Positions 1 through 6,483 of a DNA stretch of 64,000 bases are shown in pieces. The notes below the pieces were generated by a model. The model saw only the letters and a program-made list of their open reading frames with translations, made no database searches and was not told the DNA's origin. The position numbers were made by a program, and so were the translations under genes. This stretch comes from Microbacterium sp. STN6 (GTDB taxonomy: Bacteria; Actinomycetota; Actinomycetes; Actinomycetales; Microbacteriaceae), in the NCBI RefSeq assembly GCF_026410545.1, contig NZ_JAPMIT010000001.1, positions 310,001-374,000 on the forward strand, written 5' to 3'. The stretch's first letter is position 1. Each line of letters starts with the position of its first letter.

Positions 1-1852
1 GGGTTTCGAGCGCGTAGGCGACGCCGGCGGCCACCTTCGGGTCGATCGCCTGCTTACACGTGGTCGGCGTGACGGGCCTCTCGGTGCCGTCGGAGTTGAT
101 GATCTTGTCGATCGCCACAGGCGTGCAGATCTTGCCGTTGTTGGCGAAGCCCGCGTAGGCGGTGGCCATCGTCAGGGGCGAGATGCTCTGAGTTCCCAGC
201 ATGCTCGACGGATTCTCCGCAAGCGCCGCACTGCCGTCGCTGTTCGGTTTGGCGAGGTGCACGCCGAGCGCCGTCGCGGCCTTCTTGATGCCGCACAGGT
301 CGATCTTGGTTCCCATCATGGCGAACGCGGTGTTGACCGAGTACTTTGTGGCGTTGAGCACGTTGATCCGCGAAGCGACACCCTCGTCGTTCGACACCGA
401 CCAGTCCGGGCCGGACGGCGTGGAGCAGCTGCTGTGGAACATCGACTGCGGAAAACGGTGTCGGGTCGCATCGATGCTCTCGTAGAGGGAGTGCCCCTCC
501 TGCAGCCAGGCTGCGAGGTCGAACGCCTTCCACGTCGAACCGGTCTGAGCGCCGGAGGCGCCGCCGTACGCGAAGTCGACCGCGTAGTTGAGGGCCGTGG
601 ATCCCGCCGGTGGGTTGCCGGTGTTATTGAACGGCCGGTTCTGCACCATCGTGATGATGCGCCCGGTGTTCTGCTCGACCGCCACGTTTGCCGCACCGAG
701 ATCCATGCCGTCCTTGATCGACGGGATGTAGGCGCTCAGGGAATCCTGAGCGGTCTTCTGCAGGCCAAGGTCGAGGGTGGTGTAGATCTTGAAGCCGCCA
801 CGCAGCAGGGCCGCGTAACGCGCATCCTCAGTCTTGCCGAATGCCTTGTCGTGCTCGATGACGTGCTGCACATAGTCGCAGAACGTCGCGGCGTTGTATT
901 GCGCCGCGGCCATGCAGCCGTTGGTCGGCGGCGTGATGTGCGGCTCGATGGGAGCCTTGATGGCCTCGTCGTGCTGCTGCTGGGTGATCTTCTTGTACTG
1001 CAGCATGCGGTCGATGATGTAGTCGCGGCGTGACTTGTTCGCGGCGTAGCCGTTCGCGGCGCCGTTCTGCTTGCTCTCGGGATCGTCAAGCTTGTAGTAC
1101 GAGGGGTTGTTGACGATGGCGAGCAGGCTTGCGGCCTGGGGCAGGGAGAGGTCTTTCGCGCTGACACCGTAGTAGTACCGTGCGGCCGACTCGATGCCGT
1201 ACACCTTGCCGCCGAATCCGGCGATGTTGAGGTAGCCGAGCAGGATCTGCTTCTTCGAGTACTTCTTCTCGAGCCCGATCGCCATCTTCATCTCTTTGAG
1301 CTTGCGATCCGGGGTCGTTTCGGTGGCGTCGTTGTAGCAGTTGTGGTACTTCTTCTGGTTGGCCTTGCCCTCGACGTTGTAGACCTCGCACTTCTGAATG
1401 AGCACGTTCTTCACGTACTGCTGCGTGATCGTGGAGCCGCCCTGCGTGTCGCCCTTGATCCAGGTGGAGAGCGCGCCGCGGATCGTGCCCTTGATGTCGA
1501 CGCCGCCGTGCTGGTAGAAGCGAGGGTCCTCGCCGCTGGTCGCGGCGTCTTTCGCGAAGTCTGAGACCTGGTCCCATTTCACGGCCACCCGGTTCTGCGC
1601 GTAGAACGACGCGATCTGCACTTCCGTATCGCCGCTCTTCGCGTAGACGGACGTCACCTGGGGCAGATCGTCGAGCTTCAGGTACTCGGGGAGGCCTTCG
1701 AAAACGCCGATCGTGTCGTTGGCCGCCATGCCGGTCACGGCGATGGCCGGAGTGACCGCGGCCGTCACGAGAAGGCCGGCGACGACGCTCATGCCGACGA
1801 AACCAGCGAACGCGCTGAGGGCGCCCCTGGTCGTTGGTTTTTGGGCAGACAT
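1..1852 (-). CDS. Class A penicillin-binding protein (transglycosylase/transpeptidase), 3' end outside window
   Basis: Bifunctional peptidoglycan synthase that polymerises glycan strands and cross-links peptides outside the membrane. The ATG at 1852-1850 opens a frame of at least 617 codons running off the left edge, so the C-terminus is missing. A short basic N-terminus is followed by one hydrophobic segment (about residues 12-42), then the glycosyltransferase domain with the catalytic-type GEDPRF motif (E108) and GGSTITQQYVKN. The transpeptidase domain shows the nucleophile motif STWK (S439-K442) and the second motif SVN in TKYSVNTAF; the KTG box would lie outside the window. Start context and the divergent neighbour at 1927 support this start. 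Family assignment is secure; which PBP1 paralogue it is cannot be told. Confidence 0.93.
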   Translation of the reverse strand, partial: MSAQKPTTRGALSAFAGFVGMSVVAGLLVTAAVTPAIAVTGMAANDTIGVFEGLPEYLKLDDLPQVTSVYAKSGDTEVQIASFYAQNRVAVKWDQVSDFAKDAATSGEDPRFYQHGGVDIKGTIRGALSTWIKGDTQGGSTITQQYVKNVLIQKCEVYNVEGKANQKKYHNCYNDATETTPDRKLKEMKMAIGLEKKYSKKQILLGYLNIAGFGGKVYGIESAARYYYGVSAKDLSLPQAASLLAIVNNPSYYKLDDPESKQNGAANGYAANKSRRDYIIDRMLQYKKITQQQHDEAIKAPIEPHITPPTNGCMAAAQYNAATFCDYVQHVIEHDKAFGKTEDARYAALLRGGFKIYTTLDLGLQKTAQDSLSAYIPSIKDGMDLGAANVAVEQNTGRIITMVQNRPFNNTGNPPAGSTALNYAVDFAYGGASGAQTGSTWKAFDLAAWLQEGHSLYESIDATRHRFPQSMFHSSCSTPSGPDWSVSNDEGVASRINVLNATKYSVNTAFAMMGTKIDLCGIKKAATALGVHLAKPNSDGSAALAENPSSMLGTQSISPLTMATAYAGFANNGKICTPVAIDKIINSDGTERPVTPTTCKQAIDPKVAAGVAYALET

Positions 1853-1926
1853 AGAATCAAGCGTAGGTGAGAATCCTGACAAACCACCCGAATGCCGCTC
1901 GCTCAGAGCGCATTAAAAGGAGCCGC

Positions 1927-2094
1927 ATGCCCCGCTGGGAGTACCTGACAACGCCGCTGATCGTGCACAACACGGCGGCGATCCTGAACAACTGGGGCTC
2001 CGAGGGCTGGGAGCTCGTGCAGGTCGTACAGGGTCCGGAGGGCGGGCTGGTCGCGTACCTCAAACGCCCAGTCGCAGAGGAGGAGCAGGGCTGA
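1927..2094 (+). CDS. Small DUF4177-like protein
   Basis: A 55-residue protein beginning MPRWEYLTTPL, with the pattern typical of small DUF4177-type proteins: W-E-Y near the start, then LNNWGSEGWELV and a final strand VAYLKRP. I start it at 1927 because AAAAGGAG at 1915-1922 is well placed; an in-frame start further upstream would add a basic, unconserved stretch overlapping the promoter region. Its stop overlaps the start of the RidA gene (ATGA), so the two are probably co-translated. No function is known to me; pairing with ridA next to a PBP gene is common in actinobacteria. Confidence 0.8.
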   Translation: MPRWEYLTTPLIVHNTAAILNNWGSEGWELVQVVQGPEGGLVAYLKRPVAEEEQG

Positions 2095-2564
2095 TGGCCG
2101 CCATTGACGAGCGTCTTGCCGAGCTCGGTATCGAGCTGCCCGACGTGGCCGCGCCGGTCGCCGCGTACGTGCCCGCCGTCGTCTCCGGTTCATACGTCTA
2201 CACCTCGGGCCAGCTGCCGTTCGTCTCCGGGCAACTGCCAGCAACCGGCAAAGTCGGCGACGGCCATGGGTTGGTCCCCGCAGCGGATGCGCAGGCTTAC
2301 GCGCGCCAGGCGGCCCTGAATGCGCTGGCCGCCGCGCGCGCCGTCATCGGTTCGCTCGACCGGGTGACACGGGTCGTCAAGGTCACGGGGTTCGTGGCAT
2401 CCGCTCTCGACTTCACGGGGCAGCCCGGCGTGATCAACGGTGCGTCGAACGTGCTCGGTGAGATCTTCGGCGAGCACGGGGCCCACGCGCGCTCCGCTGT
2501 GGGCGTGGCCGTGCTGCCGCTGGATTCACCCGTCGAGGTGGAGCTGATCCTCGAGTTCGCGTAG
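2094..2564 (+). CDS. RidA family protein (reactive enamine/imine deaminase)
   Basis: RidA/YjgF proteins hydrolyse reactive enamine and imine intermediates released by PLP enzymes such as threonine dehydratase. The 156-residue product is of usual length for the longer actinobacterial type. Visible family features are the GSYVYTSGQLPF strand, the A-RQAALNALAAARA helix, the VVKVTGFVAS strand and the final HARSAVGVAVLPLDSPVEVE segment, whose conserved arginine binds the substrate carboxylate. It starts inside the stop of the upstream small gene (ATGA). After the stop comes repetitive non-coding DNA, so it probably ends the operon. Confidence 0.9.
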   Translation: MAAIDERLAELGIELPDVAAPVAAYVPAVVSGSYVYTSGQLPFVSGQLPATGKVGDGHGLVPAADAQAYARQAALNALAAARAVIGSLDRVTRVVKVTGFVASALDFTGQPGVINGASNVLGEIFGEHGAHARSAVGVAVLPLDSPVEVELILEFA

Positions 2565-2595
2565 CGCCGGCGGCGGCTGGGCGCTGGCCCCGCGC

Positions 2596-2685
2596 CCTGC
2601 CGCGGTGCCCTGTCGCTGTACCTCGCCGCTGTAACCTGCCACAGTGTGCTGCCGTTGTATCCGCCGCTGTACCCCGATCGTCCAC
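2596..2685. repeat. Degenerate 12-13 bp repeats after ridA
   Basis: About five imperfect copies of a GCCGCTGTACC-like unit follow the ridA stop (CGCTGTACCTC, CCGCTGTAACC, CCGTTGTATCC, CCGCTGTACCC). No coding pattern is visible. It is one of several post-stop repeat stretches in this window. Confidence 0.6.
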
Positions 2686-2732
2686 AGAAGTGGGGACTGG
2701 CAGGGCCAGGAGCATGGGGTAAAAGAAATCCC

Positions 2733-2760
2733 TTGCGCGAGAGCCGGTTTGCCGTAAACT
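2733..2760 (+). promoter_or_regulatory. Putative promoter of the 6C RNA
   Basis: TTGCGC (2733-2738) and TAAACT (2755-2760) are separated by 16 bp and would start transcription about 2766-2768, just before the first 6C hairpin. The boxes were chosen by eye and only moderately match the housekeeping sigma consensus. Confidence 0.5.
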
Positions 2761-2765
2761 GATCG

Positions 2766-2862
2766 CGGTCGAATTAGCTTTCGATCGCGACGACCGAGAT
2801 TCCCCCCAATCCAGCGTCGCTGAGGCGGCACCTGTTCCCCCCAATAGGTGCCGCCCCCTTTC
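2766..2862 (+). ncRNA. 6C small RNA (B11-like)
   Basis: This matches the actinobacterial 6C RNA description: two stem-loops each with a run of six cytosines in the loop. Hairpin 1 pairs GCGACG (2787-2792) with CGTCGC (2815-2820); hairpin 2 pairs GGCGGCACCT (2824-2833) with AGGTGCCGCC (2846-2855), 10 bp without mismatch. The same 11-mer TTCCCCCCAAT lies in both loops (2800-2810 and 2835-2845). The mycobacterial counterpart B11/6C also sits beside the Tad-like pilus cluster. From the family, the C-rich loops are thought to pair with G-rich ribosome-binding sites of target mRNAs. The 5' end is inferred from the putative promoter and the 3' end from the second hairpin and its CTTT tail. Confidence 0.9.
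2824..2862 (+). terminator. Terminator hairpin of 6C RNA
   Basis: A perfect 10-bp stem with a 12-nt loop is followed by CCCCTTT. The tail is C-rich with only three T, so it is a weak intrinsic terminator by E. coli standards, but it is in the normal place for the 3' end of 6C. Confidence 0.6.
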
Positions 2863-2873
2863 GTTAAGCGGTC

Positions 2874-2948
2874 GTGCAGCTCGCGGCCGTGCTGCTCGCG
2901 GTCGTGCTGCTCGCGGTCGTGCTGCTCGCGGCCGTGTTCCTCGTGTGG
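2874..2948. repeat. 15-bp tandem repeat
   Basis: Four near-identical units GTGCTGCTCGCGGTC with period 15 (starts 2874, 2889, 2904, 2919) plus a decayed fifth at 2934. It lies between the 6C hairpins and the Tad ATPase gene and reads without stops in some frames, but nothing suggests it is translated. Confidence 0.85.
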
Positions 2949-3067
2949 CGGTCGTGCCGCCCACGGTCCTCCTGACGTTCCTGCACAGGTACTGCGGCCG
3001 CGCCGCTCTCCACGACCTGCTCCTGCCCGGCGCGTCGGAGCGACCGCCCTGCCTAGTGTCGGCTGAT

Positions 3068-4132
3068 GTGACCTCGACGCCATTCGTTCCGCAGCCCCGC
3101 CCGCGCGCTCTCGCGAGCGACTCCGACGCCGTTGCCATCGACGTCGAGGCGAGCGGCGCATCCGCTCGTGTCATAGAGCGTGAACCGGTAGAGAGCGCGC
3201 CGACGGCCTCGCCTGATGCGGCGTTCGGGCCGCTAGCCGCGTACCTGGCACGGGGCTCGGTGACCGACGTCTTCGTCAACGGCGCTCGTGACATCTGGGT
3301 CGACGAGGGCGCCGGCGCCGTTCGAGTCGGTGCGTGGCCGGGCAGCGAGGCGGATCTGCGCACCAGCGCGGTTCGCCTCATCGCCCTCGGCGGGCGGCAC
3401 ATCGACGAGGCGTCGCCCTGCGTCGATGTGCGCCTGAACGGCGGCATACGCGTGCATGCGGTTCTTCCTCCCGTCTCGACAACGGGCACCCTAATTTCGA
3501 TCCGGGTTCCGAGCCGACAGCGGCCGAAGCTCGCAGAGCTCGTCGCATCAGGCGAAGTGGATGCGCGCCAATGGGAACTGTTGAACGCGGCGATCGGCGG
3601 CCGACGCAACGTGCTGATCACGGGAGCCGCGGGCTCAGGCAAGACCACGCTGCTGGCCGCCATGCTCTCCGAGGCGCCCGCGGCGGAACGCATCGTCGTC
3701 ATAGAAGACGTCGCAGAGCTTCGCATCGAGCATCCCCACGTCGTGTCTCTCGAGGCCAGGCAGGCCAATCTCGAGGGCGTGGGGGAGATCGGGATCTCCC
3801 GGCTCCTGCGCGAGGCGCTGCGTATGCGGCCAGACCGGCTCGTGCTCGGCGAATGCCGCGGTGCCGAGATCAGAGACCTGCTCACGGCGCTCAACACGGG
3901 CCACGACGGAGGTGCAGGAACGCTGCACGCCAACTCGCTCGCTGACGTGCCCGCGAGAATCGAGGCGTTGGGCGCGCTCGCCTCCATGACGCCGGAGGCG
4001 GTCGCGAGGCAGACCGTCAGCGCGATCGATCTGGTGCTGCACCTGGAGCACCGCGGGGGCCGACGGCGCCTCGCCGAGACCGGCCGCTTCTGTCTCGACT
4101 CGGCCGGCCGCCTCCAGGTCGTGGCGGCATGA
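3068..4132 (+). CDS. Tad/Flp pilus secretion ATPase (TadA/CpaF-like)
   Basis: Cytoplasmic hexameric ATPase that powers Flp pilus assembly. From the GTG at 3068 it has 354 residues. The N-terminal domain contains the ARGSVTDVFVNG and WVDEGAGAVR segments typical of CpaF. The ATPase core has Walker A GAAGSGKTT (about residues 186-194), an aspartate/glutamate box around VVIEDVAEL, the Walker B-like region RPDRLVLGECRGAE, and the histidine box GAGTLHANS. The frame is open back to 2945, but the added N-terminus would overlap the repeat tail and lacks family similarity; GTG at 3056 is an alternative start and no ribosome-binding site is clear. It overlaps the next gene by ATGA. Confidence 0.9.
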   Translation: MTSTPFVPQPRPRALASDSDAVAIDVEASGASARVIEREPVESAPTASPDAAFGPLAAYLARGSVTDVFVNGARDIWVDEGAGAVRVGAWPGSEADLRTSAVRLIALGGRHIDEASPCVDVRLNGGIRVHAVLPPVSTTGTLISIRVPSRQRPKLAELVASGEVDARQWELLNAAIGGRRNVLITGAAGSGKTTLLAAMLSEAPAAERIVVIEDVAELRIEHPHVVSLEARQANLEGVGEIGISRLLREALRMRPDRLVLGECRGAEIRDLLTALNTGHDGGAGTLHANSLADVPARIEALGALASMTPEAVARQTVSAIDLVLHLEHRGGRRRLAETGRFCLDSAGRLQVVAA

Positions 4133-5049
4133 GGGGCGGCCCGCCGCAGATCGAGGCGGTTGCCGCAGTCGTCGAACGCCTCGCGGTTCTGCTCGCGGGC
4201 GGGGTTGCTCCGGCGTCCGCGTGGGGATACCTGGACGACGGATCGCCCATGGTGGCGGCCGCCGTGGCCGCAGCTCAGGGCGGAGAGCCGATCGCTGACG
4301 GCATCGCTCGGGGTGCTGCCGCTTCGCCCGCAGGCGAGACGCGTGAGGCCTGGAGCGCGCTCGCCGCCGCCTGGAGCGTGGCGTCCGATTCGGGCGCGCC
4401 CATGGCCGAGAGCCTGCGGCGGCTGGCCGATTCCTTCCGCTCGCTCGGCCTGACCCAGCGCGAGCTGCAGATCGCACTCTCCGGCCCCTCGGCCACGGCA
4501 CGCATGGTCATGGCGCTGCCCGTCATCGGCATTCTGTTCGGACTCGCGCTGGGCTTCAACACGCTCCAAACGCTCTTCACGACGCTGCCGGGCCTCGTTC
4601 TTCTCGCCGCCGGCTCGGCGCTCATGCTGGTCGGCTCTCGCTGGAACCGGCGTATGGTGCGCCGCGCGACACCGCGCGAGCGCACGGTCGGGCTTGCGAC
4701 GGACCTCATGGCGATTGCCATGTCGGGAGGGGGATCGATCGAGGTGTCCAAACGGCGACTCGAGACCGCGTGGCACACCTATCTCGGCGGCAAGCCGACG
4801 GAGCTTGCAGAGATCGACGAGATTCTCGACCTCGCCGGCAGAGCGGGCGTGCCCGCGGCAGAACTCCTGCGAAGCGAGGCAGCCTGCCGCAGACGTGATG
4901 CCCGCATGGAGGGGCAGCGCGTCGCGGCGGCCCTCGCGGTACGCCTCATGATTCCGCTCGGGCTCTGTGTCCTTCCCGCGTTCATGCTCGTCGGAGTCGC
5001 TCCACTCCTTCTGTCAATCGTCTCCTCCACCATCGGCGTTCTCGGATGA
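4129..5049 (+). CDS. Tad pilus inner-membrane platform protein (type II secretion F-like, TadB/TadC)
   Basis: A 306-residue membrane protein immediately after the ATPase (ATGA overlap), where TadB is expected. The N-terminal part resembles the cytoplasmic helical T2SSF domain (VVERLAVLLAGGVAPASAW, then GEPIADGIARGA). Two membrane segments follow (about residues 125-165), then a second cytoplasmic helical region (TDLMAIAMSGGGS, LAGRAGVPAAELL) and a C-terminal hydrophobic segment (about residues 270-300). In mycobacteria these halves are two separate genes, so this looks like a single protein covering the TadB and TadC roles. Confidence 0.85.
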   Translation: MRGGPPQIEAVAAVVERLAVLLAGGVAPASAWGYLDDGSPMVAAAVAAAQGGEPIADGIARGAAASPAGETREAWSALAAAWSVASDSGAPMAESLRRLADSFRSLGLTQRELQIALSGPSATARMVMALPVIGILFGLALGFNTLQTLFTTLPGLVLLAAGSALMLVGSRWNRRMVRRATPRERTVGLATDLMAIAMSGGGSIEVSKRRLETAWHTYLGGKPTELAEIDEILDLAGRAGVPAAELLRSEAACRRRDARMEGQRVAAALAVRLMIPLGLCVLPAFMLVGVAPLLLSIVSSTIGVLG

Positions 5050-5174
5050 CGTCCACAGATGCCCCGCCAGGCGCATTCGTCAGCGCGCTCATGACCGAGC
5101 ATGGAGGAACGCGGTTCGAAGCCGTCTGCCAGTGCGCGATCCGCCTCGCGAGGCGAAAGAGAAACGAGGTTCAC

Positions 5175-5363
5175 ATGAAGCAGGCAATGAGGAACGCGGC
5201 GAGGCGACTGGCCGCGGAAGACGGTGCGGCCACGGCCGAGTATGCGGTTGCCACGATGGCAGCCGTCGGATTCGCGGGCCTCCTCGTCGTCATTCTGCGT
5301 GGCGACGAGGTCAAGGGCATTCTGACCGACCTGGTGCGTCGGGCGCTCACGACGGCGGGCTGA
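5175..5363 (+). CDS. Flp-type pilin (DUF4244-like)
   Basis: A 62-residue protein starting at the ATG at 5175, preceded by GAAACGAGG; the frame is open from 5046 but that part does not resemble a pilin. A short basic leader ends in EDG, then AATAEYAVATMAAVGFAGLL: the glycine before the hydrophobic helix and glutamate at +5 of the mature protein are the hallmarks of class IVb prepilins cut by a prepilin peptidase. The rest is a short charged tail. It is the presumed structural subunit of the pilus. No prepilin peptidase gene is in the window. Confidence 0.88.
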   Translation: MKQAMRNAARRLAAEDGAATAEYAVATMAAVGFAGLLVVILRGDEVKGILTDLVRRALTTAG

Positions 5364-5367
5364 ATCG

Positions 5368-5721
5368 ATGAGGGTGGGGGGCATGGCGCGGGTGCGCGGC
5401 GAGCGTGGGGCGATCACGGCCGAGTTCGCGGTTGCGATGCCGGCGGTCATTCTGGTGCTCGCGGCCTGTCTCGCCTGCCTGCAACTGGCCTCGTCGCAGA
5501 GCCGGCTGGCGGTTGCCGCAGCACAGGTCGCGCGCGCCCTCGGTCGCGGCGATACGGCGCTGGCAGCGCAGAGCGTCGCGCAGGTGGGCGGCGCCACCAT
5601 GTCGCACGAGCAGAACGGATCCTTTGTCTGCGTTCAGCTGCGTGCCCCGGCCGCCGCCCACGCCCTGATCTCAGCGATCACGCTCGAGGCGCGTTCATGC
5701 GCGCTGGCAGGAGGCCTGTGA
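5368..5721 (+). CDS. TadE-like minor pilin
   Basis: A 117-residue protein with the TadE N-terminal signature: RGAITAEFAVAMPAVILV, a membrane helix with glutamate in the pseudopilin position, followed by a small extracellular domain with two cysteines. It starts 4 bp after the pilin gene; ATG 5383 is an alternative start with a purine-rich stretch before it. Its stop overlaps the next start. Likely a minor subunit or assembly factor of the Flp pilus. Confidence 0.85.
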   Translation: MRVGGMARVRGERGAITAEFAVAMPAVILVLAACLACLQLASSQSRLAVAAAQVARALGRGDTALAAQSVAQVGGATMSHEQNGSFVCVQLRAPAAAHALISAITLEARSCALAGGL

Positions 5722-6128
5722 TGCGATGCCGAACGCGGCTTGGAGCACTGTGCGCAATGCGGCTCGCGGATGAGCGGGGATCCGGCTCTCTCGTCGCGGT
5801 GGCTATCGCGGCATCCGTCATGATGCTGACGACGGTGTTCGTCACCGTTGCCGGGGCGTTGGCAGTGAGGCAGTCAGTTGAATCGGCAGCGGATGCGGCC
5901 GCGCTCGCCGCGGCCGACACGGTATCGGGCGCGGTACCGGGGTTCCCGTGCGACGCCGCCGGCACGGCAGCTCGCCTCGCGTCCGGTGCCGTGCTCGAGA
6001 CCTGTCGGCTCGATGGGCTCGTTGCCACGGTCGTCGTCGAGCGCCCGTGGCTCAGCTTCAGCGTACGGGCGGCAGCGCGGGCGGGGCCGCCGGGAGTGGA
6101 AGGTCAGTCGAACAGCGTCTCGAGGTAG
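5721..6128 (+). CDS. TadG-like/Rv3654c-like pilus-associated membrane protein
   Basis: A 135-residue protein starting at ATG 5721 (AGGAGG at 5708-5713), overlapping the TadE-like stop. DERGSGSLVAVAIAASVMML is a membrane helix of the TadE/TadG type, then VRQSVESAADAAALAAADT, the alanine-rich segment found in helicase/secretion-neighbourhood TadE-like proteins of actinobacteria, and two cysteines later. It is the last gene of the pilus operon. Its 3' end overlaps the convergent gene at 6104-6346 by 25 bp. Confidence 0.82.
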   Translation: MRCRTRLGALCAMRLADERGSGSLVAVAIAASVMMLTTVFVTVAGALAVRQSVESAADAAALAAADTVSGAVPGFPCDAAGTAARLASGAVLETCRLDGLVATVVVERPWLSFSVRAAARAGPPGVEGQSNSVSR

Positions 6129-6346
6129 CGGTAGTCCACCGCACTGGGGCGGCGGCTGTCCGTGTCCTCCGACGCGTACTCGACACCGGCCGCCCTCAGA
6201 TAGAGGTACCGCTTCCCGGTGGACTCCACGGGGATCTCGAGACGCGGTTGCGGGTCGCCGGAATCGAGGAAGTCGATTCGGATCGTCTTGCCCTCGAGCG
6301 GGCCGTCCGTGAGCTTCGCCGTGTAGCTTCCGACTGAGGTGTCCAT
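6104..6346 (-). CDS. Hypothetical protein (80 aa)
   Basis: An 80-residue soluble protein read toward the pilus operon. It begins MDTSVGSYTAKLTDGPLEGKT, with alternating hydrophobic and polar residues suggesting a small beta-rich fold, then RYLYLRAAGVEYASED. I do not recognise a named family. Codon use matches the neighbours and the tail-to-tail overlap with the upstream gene is short, so it looks real. No membrane segment or cofactor motif is seen. Confidence 0.65.
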   Translation of the reverse strand: MDTSVGSYTAKLTDGPLEGKTIRIDFLDSGDPQPRLEIPVESTGKRYLYLRAAGVEYASEDTDSRRPSAVDYRYLETLFD

Positions 6347-6483
6347 ACCCTCATTGTCCCCGCCGCGACCGCTGCTGCCAAGGGAATCGGGAGTGATCGT
6401 GACACGCGAGTGAGCGGGAGACGATTAGGTGCTTGAGCGGAAATGGTGTGTATGGTGTGCCTGTCATATATATAAGGAGTCAC

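Noticed and set aside
2848-3066. Cys/Ser/Arg-rich 72-codon frame over the 15-bp repeat
   Set aside because: It starts within the 6C hairpin, its composition comes from the repeat, and no ribosome-binding site is seen.
6461-6478. TATA-rich stretch before topA as a promoter -10
   Set aside because: It abuts the ribosome-binding site and no properly spaced -35 is convincing, so no promoter is called.
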